From positions 372,001 to 436,000 of the forward strand of contig OY763072.1 of assembly GCA_963666865.1 (NCBI GenBank): DNA of 64,000 nucleotides, given 5' to 3'. Below the pieces are notes generated by a model. It saw nothing but the letters and a program-made list of their open reading frames with translations. It had not been told where the DNA came from and did no database searches. The DNA is from Bin87 sp963666865. Lineage in GTDB: Bacteria; Chloroflexota; Dehalococcoidia; Lucifugimonadales; UBA3495. The translations under genes and the position numbers were made by a program. Positions 42,143-50,398 of this stretch are shown here, one piece after another; within the stretch, counting starts at the first letter, position 1; each line of letters begins with the position of its first letter.

Positions 42143-43303
42143 TTAGGAGGATGATTCTACCTTGATCGGATGCCCACTGGCTTCCCGGTAAGCATTGCGG
42201 ATAGCGGCCATGATCGCTTCCCAGTCGTATTTCTTGCCGGATAACCTGCGATAGCGAACTCCATCTTTTGACGTAGGTTCACCAATCAACTGGTCAAATC
42301 TGCGTAGAGACTCAGAAGCCAAGTCACCCTCTGGAGGCCAAAACTTTATTTCGCCTCCACGCTCCTTACCGGTCCTTAGATCGTTTCTGAACGACGCCAG
42401 CAGTTGGCCCCTGCCAGGAACCAGCAAATTGATGCTGTAGCGGTCGCCTTTGCCACTGATACGTGTTGACAATTCGGCTATGTTTTCTTGCTCCATCGCC
42501 ATTGCTGCATCATAGAGCCAGTTCAGGCCCGTCCGAAATTTTTCCGGCGAGCGCTCGATACTTTCCTTGAAAGCGTCAGCCCCTTGAATGATTTGTACCT
42601 TCCCTGAACTCTCCGACCTGGTTTCCTGCTCCCGTTGCTTGAGTTGTGTTTGGTAACCGGATGCCTCAGGAAGCGGTATTACCACGCTTGCTTCGATCAG
42701 GATCTCGTCACCGTTACGATGCGGCTGCAGCCGGACGCATTTGATTTCTTGGCCCGCCTCCCTGAGCCAAGAATCGTTAAGCCACATCACGCAAGTAGTG
42801 AGTTCCTTGCTGAAGTCCTCCGAAGCCAAAATTATTCGAGGAACCTCGGTATGAATCGCTGGGTCATCTTGGTCCTTACTCGCCAATCGTTCCCGGAGAC
42901 GGATTTCAGCGTCGTCTGACCCATCGTCACCGCTTTCTTTACTGGCCCGTTTGTCCAGGTAGGCTTGATAGGTGTCCACGGTCTGCTGGAAGGTCATATT
43001 TGCGACCATCGCGGCGTACCGGATGGCCTGCAAGTCCATGTATCTGCCGGTCTCGCCCCGCTTCAACTCCACCACCACCAAGCGACCTTCGGCGTCCAAT
43101 CCCAACAAGTCGATCCTTCGGTTGGAATCCTGCCAATTGCCAAATTCCTCGGATATTATCAGCAGCCCGTCCTCCAGCACTTCTGGCCGGTCGCGCAGCA
43201 TACGTTGCAAGTCTGATCGTTCCAACACGCCCTGTTGGCCGAACGATGTTGGAGCAACCTCTACCAGTTCCTCCTTATTTCCTACCATTTTGTAGATAGC
43301 CAC
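42143..43303 (-). CDS. NucS/DUF91-like PD-(D/E)XK nuclease-domain protein
   Basis: 386 residues. The nuclease core is at residues 60-85: RRIDLLGLDAEGRLVVVELK with D...ExK metal residues, followed by RYMDLQAIRYAAMVANM. The middle region (about 145-260) has TTCVMWLNDSWLREAGQEIK and VRLQPHRNGDEILIEASVVI. The C-terminal 120 residues include QGADAFKESIERSPEKFRTG, of unknown fold. NucS relatives act in mismatch repair or restriction of branched DNA, but this architecture also occurs in bacterial orphan or defence nucleases. Last of a four-gene minus-strand run (cyclase, DUF4258, duplicated-domain protein, nuclease) with gaps of 20, -4 and 15 bp. Confidence 0.85.
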   Translation of the reverse strand: MAIYKMVGNKEELVEVAPTSFGQQGVLERSDLQRMLRDRPEVLEDGLLIISEEFGNWQDSNRRIDLLGLDAEGRLVVVELKRGETGRYMDLQAIRYAAMVANMTFQQTVDTYQAYLDKRASKESGDDGSDDAEIRLRERLASKDQDDPAIHTEVPRIILASEDFSKELTTCVMWLNDSWLREAGQEIKCVRLQPHRNGDEILIEASVVIPLPEASGYQTQLKQREQETRSESSGKVQIIQGADAFKESIERSPEKFRTGLNWLYDAAMAMEQENIAELSTRISGKGDRYSINLLVPGRGQLLASFRNDLRTGKERGGEIKFWPPEGDLASESLRRFDQLIGEPTSKDGVRYRRLSGKKYDWEAIMAAIRNAYREASGHPIKVESSS

Positions 43304-43318
43304 ACTAATCCCCTTGTG

Positions 43319-43864
43319 TCATCCGGTCGACTCCGGCGCCGCCCGTGTCGCCCGCCGCTCTGATCCATTCCTGGAAGGCTGCCAGGGTTCCACCACCGGC
43401 GTAACGTCCACCGGCTCCAGGCGATAAACCTTGCCATACTGGGCGGCGGTTTCCAGGTCTCCGGCCTCCAGAGCGGCACGGGCAGCGTCGAGGCGGTCGC
43501 AGTCAGGAAGGGATACGCTCGCAGCCCACGGCGAACCGATGCCCTTGAGCTCGGTCTGCATCTCTACGGCGTAGCCGTTTGCCTCGCGCATCCGGGTGCG
43601 GTATCGGTCATAGCGCGGGGCGGTTTCGCCTCCTTTGGGCGCGATGTCCAGGTGGATCACCCGATACAAGTCGCCATGGGAAGCGGCCACGTCCAGGTAG
43701 CCGCGGTCGATGGCATCCCGAAAGTCCTCAACCCTATCCAAGTCAAATATCAAAATATATGGAAATGGGCACTCGTTAGGGTCGGGGATGCGCATTTCCA
43801 TACGCACGGCATAGCCGCGGTGGTAGATCATGCGGGAAAAATATTCAAAGGTCGTAAAGTTCAT
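43319..43864 (-). CDS. unknown protein with an internally duplicated domain
   Basis: 181 residues made of two about 75-residue units. Unit 1: YFSRMIYHRGYAVRMEMRIP, FRDAIDRGYLDVAASHGDLY, RVIHLDIAP. Unit 2: YRTRMREANGYAVEMQTELK, ARAALEAGDLETAAQYGKVY, RLEPVDVTP. The consensus is GYAVxM...P...D...AxxAxxxGxLxxAAxxGxxYR. No known family. The C-terminus is Arg/Ser rich. It overlaps the DUF4258 gene by ATGA and is followed after 15 bp by the nuclease. A role as partner or antitoxin of DUF4258 is possible by position only. Confidence 0.78.
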   Translation of the reverse strand: MNFTTFEYFSRMIYHRGYAVRMEMRIPDPNECPFPYILIFDLDRVEDFRDAIDRGYLDVAASHGDLYRVIHLDIAPKGGETAPRYDRYRTRMREANGYAVEMQTELKGIGSPWAASVSLPDCDRLDAARAALEAGDLETAAQYGKVYRLEPVDVTPVVEPWQPSRNGSERRATRAAPESTG

Positions 43865-44184
43865 CTTTGCCTCCTGGTCATCAAGTCAGGCTCCCAGCGG
43901 TCGAGCCCCGGGTAATACGCAGTGATTACGAGCGCGTCGCCGGTGTCGGGGTGGATGCCCCAAACTACGTGAAGTGACGTACCGCTGCGGTCATGCTGCA
44001 ATAATAACACTGCGGGTCGTTCACCAGGGTCATTGTACAATTCCACTACTATCGCCTGGTCAAGTCCGTGAACCAGATCGGCGTTTTGGATCCCACGCTG
44101 GTCGCGTCGCATTCGCCCATGCCCACTGGGATCCCAGCGGCCGGCGGCGACCAACGCCTGGATTTGCTCCAGCAAAGTAGGCAT
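43861..44184 (-). CDS. DUF4258-type small protein
   Basis: 107 residues. The pattern HGRMRRDQRGIQNADLVHGL, VVELYNDPGERPAVLLLQHD, TSLHVVWGIHPDTGDALVIT and AYYPGLDRWEPDL is that of DUF4258, which overlaps the BrnT/RelE-like toxins by fold and position in other genomes. The ATG is 20 bp after the cyclase stop, and its stop overlaps the next gene. It is a candidate toxin-like partner; no activity can be shown here. Confidence 0.82.
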   Translation of the reverse strand: MPTLLEQIQALVAAGRWDPSGHGRMRRDQRGIQNADLVHGLDQAIVVELYNDPGERPAVLLLQHDRSGTSLHVVWGIHPDTGDALVITAYYPGLDRWEPDLMTRRQR

Positions 44185-44204
44185 GGCCGCCGCCGGGACC
44201 CGAT

Positions 44205-45143
44205 CTACAGTATCGCCACCGGGTTCACCGGGGAGCCGGTGCCTCCCACGACGCGCAGGGGGTTGATGGTGAGCATGAACTCCCAGCGGCCCTCCTCGGC
44301 GCAGGCTTCGGCCAGGGGTTGCAGCAGGGCGTTGTCCAGCAGGCCGATGCCGTAGGCGAAGATGCTGCCGTGCACCGACCAGGGCAGGTCATAGCCGTTG
44401 GGGGTGTGGTCCATCATGTCCCACACCAGGACGCAGCAATCGCTCTGGCGGATGAACTTGAGGCAGGAGGCGTGCAGGCCGGGCCGCTGCGTCGCGTCGC
44501 TGCCCCAGATGGCGTTGCCGTCGGCGTTCCACTTCTCCCGGCCGCCGTACACCACCAGGGCGTCGCCCGGCTCCATCTGCACGCCCTGGGCGTCGCAGAT
44601 GTCCTGCAGCTCCCAGCCGTGGATGGGGGTTTCCTGGGTCACGTAGTCGGTGCCCCGATGCCTCGGCACGTCCAGCAGCACGCCCCGGGTGATGATGCCC
44701 TCCTTCCAGTGCTCCACCGAGCCGTACTTGGCACCGTCGAACTGGATCATTTCGTTGGGGTCCTTGCCGTTCCACATCCCATTGTGGTCCCAGACGTGGC
44801 ACAGGGCGTCCAGGTGGGTGGTGGCGGTGCCGTGATAGGAGATGCCGTAGTAGTCGGTGGACATTCCGCCGCCCGGCTCGCGGGGCCCCTTCCGCATATA
44901 GTGGATGGCCGGCGTCGGGTTGTTGGGCGCCGGCGTGACCGGAAACTCCCGGCTGAGCGACACGGCGCGGCCGCTCTTGACCAGGCCGGCGGCGCGGAGA
45001 CGCTTGGCGTCGTCCACCATGTTGACCGCGCCCTTCTGGTCGTCGGGACCCCAGCGGCCCCAGTTCACGTCGTCTTTCAGGTAGCCGAGGACTTCCTCTT
45101 TGCTGGGCACTTGTCGGCCGTACTCTGATTGATTAGTGGTCAT
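44205..45143 (-). CDS. cyclase-family metal-dependent hydrolase
   Basis: 312 residues of the cyclase/kynurenine-formamidase superfamily: HGTATTHLDALCHVWDHNGM (HGTxxDxxxH metal motif), PRHRGTDYVTQETPIHGWEL, DALVVYGGREKWNADGNAIW and FMLTINPLRVVGGTGSPVNP. The enzyme uses Zn or Mn to hydrolyse an ester or amide. The ATG at 45143 is preferred to ATG 45149, because GGAGGG is seven bases from 45143 but only one from 45149. First gene of a presumed operon with DUF4258. Confidence 0.9.
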   Translation of the reverse strand: MTTNQSEYGRQVPSKEEVLGYLKDDVNWGRWGPDDQKGAVNMVDDAKRLRAAGLVKSGRAVSLSREFPVTPAPNNPTPAIHYMRKGPREPGGGMSTDYYGISYHGTATTHLDALCHVWDHNGMWNGKDPNEMIQFDGAKYGSVEHWKEGIITRGVLLDVPRHRGTDYVTQETPIHGWELQDICDAQGVQMEPGDALVVYGGREKWNADGNAIWGSDATQRPGLHASCLKFIRQSDCCVLVWDMMDHTPNGYDLPWSVHGSIFAYGIGLLDNALLQPLAEACAEEGRWEFMLTINPLRVVGGTGSPVNPVAIL

Positions 45144-45284
45144 GGTCATTCCCTCCGTAACGGCGCCTATTGAGACGCGCCGGTTGCGCTGGCGGCAAGG
45201 TTGCCACTACGCGGCGGGAATGGCAAGGGGCGGGCGCTTTACAGGCGGGGCCTTTCGGATAGTGCTCTGCAACCACCAATATCC
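45144..45284. other. intergenic region before a repeat, no gene
   Basis: Upstream sequence of the cyclase gene; with the repeat at 45285-45405 it makes a gene-free stretch of about 310 bp. It holds the divergent leader of the cyclase gene but no ORF with a ribosome site. Confidence 0.5.
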
Positions 45285-45405
45285 GTCATTCCGGCGAAAG
45301 CCGGAATCCAGAAACGGTTAGTGACCAGCGATGTCGCCACATTCATAGATCTCTGGATTCCGGATCAAAGCCTGCCCCGTACCAGATACGGGGTCCGGAA
45401 TGACG
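45285..45405. repeat. family-B hairpin pair with long variant
   Basis: GTCATTCCGGCGAAAGCCGG + AATCCAG at 45285-45311 and an inverted partner CTGGATTCCGG...CCGGAATGAC (45353-45404), whose loop contains CCCCGT...ACGGGG. Confidence 0.85.
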
Positions 45406-45453
45406 GGAATAATCGAAAGGACCTGGCTTTACAGACGACCCGTTAGGTGGCGG

Positions 45454-46290
45454 TCAGTTGGCGTCGGGCAACAGGCCGTGGCGGCGGAGCTGCTCCTCGA
45501 GGATCCTGGCCCGGGTTTCGGCCTCATTCCGGGCAGCCTCGGCCTCATTCCGGGCGGCCTCGGCTTCATCCCGGGCGGCTTCAGCGGCCTGGCGGGCGGC
45601 TACTTCCTCGGCCAGATAGCTGAGCCAGGTTTGCGTCTCCGGGTCATACATCCGCAGGTCGCCGTCGGGACGCTGGCATACGTCCAGCCCCAGCACTTCG
45701 CTGTAGCCGCGCAGCATTCCGTCGTCGTCCATCCCGATTTCGATGGGTTCGTATTCCCCATCCTCGGCCAGACGCTCGCCCACCAGAGCCGGGGTGAACA
45801 GCTGACCGGTGGGGTCGAAGCGCCAGTATTCGGTGACGCCGAAGGCAGCGTACAGGGCGCGCTTTTCGGTCATGTCGCGCACGTAGGTGCCGGGCGAGGC
45901 GATTTCCAGGACGAAATCGGGCGTTTTCCCTCCCTCCCGCCAGATGATGTAAGAGCTGCGCAGGTGGTCCTCCACGCCGAACACCACGAACACGTCCAGC
46001 GCCAGGCGAACCGTGTTGTCGTTCATCCGGTAATAAACCAGGAGGTCCCCGGAGACATAGACATCATCCCGGTCGGCATAACGCTGACGCAGGGCGAGCA
46101 CGGTTTCGGTCAACGGGTAAAACTGGGCGTCGGTTTCTGCCATGGGTTGTCCGTCCGATTCAGGGTAGTAGATGTCCGGGTCGTCCTCGGACAACGGGCG
46201 ATCCAACCCCTGCCGGACGAACCGGTTGACCAGTTCCTGAACCTTGAGACGCGGACGGGTTTTCTCCCCGGCGGCGGTAGCGGTAGTCAT
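45454..46290 (-). CDS. Uma2-family protein with coiled-coil tail
   Basis: 278 residues. Uma2 core ALDVFVVFGVEDHLRSSYII, PDFVLEIASPGTYVRDMTEK and LYAAFGVTEYWRFDPTGQLF. The tail (about 220-260) has heptads EAARNEAEAARNEAETRARI, so it is a coiled coil. The N-terminus TTATAAGEKTRPRLKVQELV is specific to this copy. As in the copy at 33579, the Lys after E is absent. It follows the DUF1330 gene after 29 bp on the same strand. Confidence 0.88.
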   Translation of the reverse strand: MTTATAAGEKTRPRLKVQELVNRFVRQGLDRPLSEDDPDIYYPESDGQPMAETDAQFYPLTETVLALRQRYADRDDVYVSGDLLVYYRMNDNTVRLALDVFVVFGVEDHLRSSYIIWREGGKTPDFVLEIASPGTYVRDMTEKRALYAAFGVTEYWRFDPTGQLFTPALVGERLAEDGEYEPIEIGMDDDGMLRGYSEVLGLDVCQRPDGDLRMYDPETQTWLSYLAEEVAARQAAEAARDEAEAARNEAEAARNEAETRARILEEQLRRHGLLPDAN

Positions 46291-46319
46291 AGTGGTTTCA
46301 CTCCCCGATCCGGCGGCGA

Positions 46320-46607
46320 TTAAACGCCTTCCACAATCATCACGTTGGAGATGGTGGACGCGATGCGGAGTTCCTTGGGGCCGGCGTAGTCGTCGGAGTA
46401 GTACCAGCCGTTGGCCTTTTCGAGGCTGTCGAACTCCAGGACCACGGTGCGGCGGGCCGGCTGGTCGCCCTCCACCACGGTCACGTCGCCGCCGCGCACC
46501 AGGTAGCGGCCGCCGTGCTTCTCGATGGTGGCGGGAACCTGCCCGCGATAGACTTCAAACTTCTCCGGGTCGGTAACTTCAAGCGTCGCAATAACATAAG
46601 CGGCCAT
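46320..46607 (-). CDS. DUF1330-family protein
   Basis: 95 residues. MAAYVIATLEVTDPEKFEVY, RGQVPATIEKHGGRYLVRGG, VVEGDQPARRTVVLEFDSLE and YAGPKELRIASTISNVMIVE are the DUF1330 ferredoxin-like barrel pattern. ATG 46607 follows AAGGAGAAACCC. Function unknown; such proteins form dimers of the dimeric alpha-beta barrel type. Confidence 0.92.
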   Translation of the reverse strand: MAAYVIATLEVTDPEKFEVYRGQVPATIEKHGGRYLVRGGDVTVVEGDQPARRTVVLEFDSLEKANGWYYSDDYAGPKELRIASTISNVMIVEGV

Positions 46608-46732
46608 TGGGTTTCTCCTTTGCAATGCTGTTCTGGCGTCGGTCAATGGACCGGACGGCGTTAATTCTAACCCCATGGCGTCATGCTGTGCCACGCCCTG
46701 GTGATGGCAGGCGGAGGTTCCTGATGGTGTGG

Positions 46733-46760
46733 GTAGGGGCGAATAATTATTCGCCCCTAC
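46733..46760. repeat. family-A palindrome with AATAATTATT centre
   Basis: GTAGGGGCGAATAATTATTC + GCCCCTAC, self-complementary. Between the DUF1330 gene and the aldehyde dehydrogenase gene. The same 28-bp sequence recurs exactly at 48519-48546. Confidence 0.9.
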
Positions 46761-46900
46761 ATTGCACCGTTACCGTCCCCTGCCGCCGCCGCTTGCCGTC
46801 GGTTGCGCCGGGTAGTATTCTGCATTGCACTTGCAAGAACGTCACCCCGTACTCGATACGGGGCCGCCGCAGGCGGAAGGACACAGGAGCCTCAGCCACG

Positions 46901-48397
46901 ATGCCCACCACCGAAGTTCGCACGCACAATAACTTTATCGCCGGCCAGTGGACGCCCTCCGACTCTGGCCGCACCTATTCCACCTACAATCCGGCCCACA
47001 AGGAAGAGCTGCTGGGGCACTTCCAGCTGTCCAACCCGGAGGACACCCTGCGGGCCGTGGCCGCCGCCGCCGAGGCCGCGCCCGGCTGGGCCGACACACC
47101 GGCTCCGGTGCGCGCCCAGGTTCTCTTCCGCGCCCTGGAGATTATGGACCGGCGCGCCGAGGAGATAGCCCGCACCATCACCGAGGAGGAGGGCAAGCCC
47201 CTGCCCGATGCTCGCGGCGAGGTCAAGCGGGCCATGAACATCATCGAGTACGCTGCCGGCGAAGGCCGCAGGATGTTCGGCTACACCACGCCGTCGGAGC
47301 TGCCCAACACCGTGGCCTACACCGTGCGCCGGCCCCTGGGCGTGGTGGGCATCATCACGCCGTGGAACTTTCCCATCGCCATCCCGGCCTGGAAGATGGC
47401 GCCGGCCCTCATCTGCGGCAACGCCATCATCTTCAAACCGGCCTCCGGTACGCCGCTGTGCGCGGTGAAATTGACCGAAGTATTCGAGGAGGCTGGTGTG
47501 CCGCCCGGCGTGCTGAACCTGATCACCGGCCCCGGCGGCAGCGTGGGCAACGCCCTGGTGGAGTCGCCCGACGTGGCGGGCATATCCTTCACCGGCAGCA
47601 CCGAGATCGGCACCGACCTGTACACTCGCGGCGCGTCCCTGCTGAAGAAGGTGCAGGCTGAGATGGGCGGCAAGAACGCCGTTATCCTCCTGGCCGACGC
47701 CGACCTGGACAAGGCCCTGGGCGGCATCGTGCAGGGCGCCTTCGGTTCCACCGGCCAGCGCTGCACCGCCACCAGCCGCGTCATCGTGGAAGACGGCGTG
47801 TACGACGAGTTCATGGAGCAGCTGATCGAGCGCACTTCCAAACTGACCATCGGCGACGGCATTGAGGACGGCATCGACGTCAGTCCGCTGTCCAGCGAAT
47901 CCCAGCAGCGCACGGTGTCGGACTACATCGCCGTAGGGCGGGACGAGGGCGCGACGGTGGCTTTCGGCGGGCGGACGCTCACCGGAGGCATCTACGACGA
48001 GGGTTGGTACGTGGAACCGACCATCTTCACCGACGTGACGCCCGATATGCGCATCGCCGAGGAGGAGATCTTCGGGCCGGTGCTGACGGTGTTCCGCGCC
48101 CGGGACCTGGAACACGCGGTGGAGATCTCCAACAACGTGAAGTTCGGCCTGTCGTCTTCGGTGTACACCCGGGACATCCCCCGCGCCTTCCGGTACATCA
48201 ACACCGTGGACGCCGGCATGGTCCACGTCAACGCGCCGACGCTGGGCGGCGAGGTGCATCTGCCCTTCGGCGGCCTGAAGGCGTCCGGCGTGGGCCAGCG
48301 CGAGCAGGGCGTAGAGGCGGTGGACTTCTTCAGCGAGGTCATCACCGTCTATATCGACTACGCCGACGAGGCGCGGGCGCAGGCGCGGTTTATCTAA
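46901..48397 (+). CDS. aldehyde dehydrogenase
   Basis: 498 residues of the NAD(P)-dependent aldehyde dehydrogenase family. IITPWNFPIAIPAWKMAPAL (N156), FTGSTEIGTDLYTRG, EMGGKNAVILLADADLDKAL (E254) and GSTGQRCTATSRVIVEDGVY (C288). The 'AIPAWKMAPAL' region and GMVHVNAPTLGGEVHLPFGG recall alpha-ketoglutaric semialdehyde or succinate-semialdehyde types; the true substrate is not fixed. ATG 46901 is chosen over in-frame upstream codons: the family starts FIAGQW near residue 12. AGGAG is 12 bases upstream. Confidence 0.93.
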   Translation: MPTTEVRTHNNFIAGQWTPSDSGRTYSTYNPAHKEELLGHFQLSNPEDTLRAVAAAAEAAPGWADTPAPVRAQVLFRALEIMDRRAEEIARTITEEEGKPLPDARGEVKRAMNIIEYAAGEGRRMFGYTTPSELPNTVAYTVRRPLGVVGIITPWNFPIAIPAWKMAPALICGNAIIFKPASGTPLCAVKLTEVFEEAGVPPGVLNLITGPGGSVGNALVESPDVAGISFTGSTEIGTDLYTRGASLLKKVQAEMGGKNAVILLADADLDKALGGIVQGAFGSTGQRCTATSRVIVEDGVYDEFMEQLIERTSKLTIGDGIEDGIDVSPLSSESQQRTVSDYIAVGRDEGATVAFGGRTLTGGIYDEGWYVEPTIFTDVTPDMRIAEEEIFGPVLTVFRARDLEHAVEISNNVKFGLSSSVYTRDIPRAFRYINTVDAGMVHVNAPTLGGEVHLPFGGLKASGVGQREQGVEAVDFFSEVITVYIDYADEARAQARFI

Positions 48398-48458
48398 AGT
48401 CGCCTCTCCTTTGACGGGAGAAGGTTAGGGTGAGGGTGACAGTAAAGACCTCCTTCCC

Positions 48459-48505
48459 GTCATTCCGCCCCTTCTCTCGTCATTCCGGCGAAAGCCGGAA
48501 TCCAG
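48459..48505. repeat. family-B repeat, partial plus full copy
   Basis: GTCATTCCGCCCCTTCTCTC (partial) then GTCATTCCGGCGAAAGCCGG + AATCCAG at 48479-48505. Between 48408 and 48440 there is also a GACGGGAGAAGGTTAGGGTG type motif seen in one copy. Confidence 0.85.
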
Positions 48506-48518
48506 CGTCTGCCTGGTA

Positions 48519-48546
48519 GTAGGGGCGAATAATTATTCGCCCCTAC
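48519..48546. repeat. family-A palindrome, identical to the copy at 46733
   Basis: Perfect 28-bp palindrome, 20 bp before the protease start. Confidence 0.9.
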
Positions 48547-48565
48547 GGTTCGGTTGTGAACCCCT

Positions 48566-49306
48566 ATGCGAGTATTGGCGACGGCCCTGCTGATCCTGAC
48601 CGCCCTCGCCTGCACCCCCACAGACGCCGAGCTGGAGGCGCGGATTGCGCGGGCGGTGGACGTTGCCATCACCGACGATGCTCCGGCTGACCTGAACCGG
48701 GTTTATCGGCAAGTCTGGCCGGCCGTGTTCTACATCGAACCGGAGGATGGTCAGCACGGCACCGGCTGGCTGCTGGAACCTGGTTTCATCGTAACGGCGG
48801 CGCACGTGGTGGCCGACGACGAGGAGGTGGTGATCCGACAAGCCGCGGCGCCTCCCTTTACCGCTGCCGTCGCCGGACTGGACCGGCGCCGGGACGTGGC
48901 CCTGCTGCGCTACGGAGTGGCCGAGGTACGACTGGGAGAAGGCGCAACCCAGCTGCCTCTGGGCGACGCGGACATCAACGACATTGCAAAGGACCTGCTG
49001 GCCCTGGGCTACTCCGGAAGCGGCGTCAAGCTGGACGGTGAGGTGGGTTCGCCCAAAGCCAACGCCGGCATCCTGTCTCAGATCACCAACTTCGGCCCCT
49101 ACAGCTACGGCCGCAACCTGGAGATGGACGTTCCCATTGACCCCGGCGACAGCGGCGGCCCGGTGTTGAATTCGGCCGGCGCAGTGGTAGGCATGGCGCG
49201 CGCCGCCGCGCGCCGGACGCCCGGGGGCGGGCAGGTAGTGGGCACCTTCTACGCCATCCACGCCGACGAGATCCGGGCGGCGCTGGCGGAGATTGGAGGG
49301 CGTTAG
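48566..49306 (+). CDS. secreted trypsin-like serine protease lipoprotein
   Basis: 246 residues. Lipobox LTALAC (Cys16) after a hydrophobic signal MRVLATALLILTALAC, so anchored at the outer face. Chymotrypsin-fold triad: H80 in FIVTAAHVVADD, D110 in RRRDVALLRY and S196 in IDPGDSGGPVLNSAG. No PDZ domain follows. The last 28 residues (GTFYAIHADEIRAALAEIGG) are coded by DNA that recurs at 51420-51475. Acts on proteins outside the membrane. Starts 20 bp after a palindrome. Confidence 0.88.
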   Translation: MRVLATALLILTALACTPTDAELEARIARAVDVAITDDAPADLNRVYRQVWPAVFYIEPEDGQHGTGWLLEPGFIVTAAHVVADDEEVVIRQAAAPPFTAAVAGLDRRRDVALLRYGVAEVRLGEGATQLPLGDADINDIAKDLLALGYSGSGVKLDGEVGSPKANAGILSQITNFGPYSYGRNLEMDVPIDPGDSGGPVLNSAGAVVGMARAAARRTPGGGQVVGTFYAIHADEIRAALAEIGGR

Positions 49307-49352
49307 AACCGGTGTCTTGTAGAATATGGCGGTACTACTCAGAGGTCATGCA

Positions 49353-49880
49353 ATGCCTGTACAGTTGATTTGGCACAAGCTGAAGGAGCAGTTCGTCGGC
49401 AACCCGTTGCTCATGGTATTGGTTGCTTTTCTGATGGCCGTCGTGCTGTATGGCTTGGTCTCGTTCCTGACGTGGCTGCTATACCGCACTCCCGGATTGG
49501 CCGAAATTCTGGCGCAGATGTCCGGACGGTTTGGCGTTGAAACCTCCCAGCTTTTGGAATTTCAGGCGCTGATCGTTGGTGGTATATTTATTGCAGTTCA
49601 ACTTTGGGTTACCTACCGCCGCGTCAGCGCCGCCGAAAGCACGGCAGAAGCGGCAATCCGTACCGCCGAGTCGACTGTGCGCAGCAACGCAGCCCAACTG
49701 TTCAAAAACGCGGTTGAATTGCTGGGTAACGATGTGCCAATTGTGCAAATTGGAGGTATTCAAGCGTTGGGATTCCTGGCGAGGGACTATCCGGAATATC
49801 AGGAAGCGGTGGCGGCTATAATTGACAACTACACGCAGCAGCCCGGCGCCAACCGACAGAGCGAGGATGATGGACTATGA
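49353..49880 (+). CDS. membrane protein, N-terminal part of a pentapeptide two-gene set
   Basis: 175 residues with two transmembrane helices (LLMVLVAFLMAVVLYGLVSF and LLEFQALIVGGIFIAVQLW), then a soluble segment (VSAAESTAEAAIRTAESTVR, coiled coil) and LFKNAVELLGNDVPIVQIGG, IQALGFLARDYPEYQEAVAA. In cyanobacteria this layout (EQLGSDKLEVRLGGIYALER-type) is fused directly to pentapeptide repeats; here the repeat protein is the next gene, overlapping by ATGA. ATG 49353 is preferred, with AGAGGT upstream. Function unknown; a membrane scaffold. Confidence 0.75.
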   Translation: MPVQLIWHKLKEQFVGNPLLMVLVAFLMAVVLYGLVSFLTWLLYRTPGLAEILAQMSGRFGVETSQLLEFQALIVGGIFIAVQLWVTYRRVSAAESTAEAAIRTAESTVRSNAAQLFKNAVELLGNDVPIVQIGGIQALGFLARDYPEYQEAVAAIIDNYTQQPGANRQSEDDGL

Positions 49881-50398
49881 GCAAACTGCCATTCGAGAAG
49901 CAGGTCGCCATGGAAGTCCTTTTCAAGGGCCATGGCCCTACAACGTTCAAAGGAATCGTACACAACCTCAGTCGGTCGGAACTGCCCGAGCTGATGCTGG
50001 AAAATGCCGAAATGCCCGGCGTCATACTGGACGGCGCGGATTTACAGAAAGCTTGGCTCAAGGATTCGAACCTCCGGGGCTCCAGGTTCGTGCTGGCTGA
50101 CTTGCACGAAGCTAATTTGAGCGGAGCTGACCTGCGCGATTGCCTGATGGTTCAAACTAATTTGATGAACGCTACTCTCAGGGGAGCTGACCTCCGCGGC
50201 GCAGACCTAACGCGAGCTAAGTTGCAAGGCGCGCAAATGGACGACATCCAAATTGACGGAGTCGATCAGTTGGCCTACGTTGCATCCTTGTACCAAACCA
50301 TAGGGTTGACGGATGCCATGACGTCTGCCCTTAAACAACGCAACCCCGGACTGTTCAGGAAACCATCGAAACCGGAGGATGACCCGGATAACTTCTAA
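49877..50398 (+). CDS. pentapeptide-repeat protein
   Basis: 173 residues. The right-handed quadrilateral helix repeats A(D/N)LXX are seen in GADLQKAWLKDSNLRGSRFV, LADLHEANLSGADLRDCLM and NATLRGADLRGADLTRAKLQ. The N-terminus (LPFEKQVAMEVLFKGHGPTT) and C-terminus (KPSKPEDDPDNF) are unique. Likely co-translated with the membrane protein. It overlaps the tail of the convergent RCC1 gene by four bases. Confidence 0.9.
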   Translation: MSKLPFEKQVAMEVLFKGHGPTTFKGIVHNLSRSELPELMLENAEMPGVILDGADLQKAWLKDSNLRGSRFVLADLHEANLSGADLRDCLMVQTNLMNATLRGADLRGADLTRAKLQGAQMDDIQIDGVDQLAYVASLYQTIGLTDAMTSALKQRNPGLFRKPSKPEDDPDNF

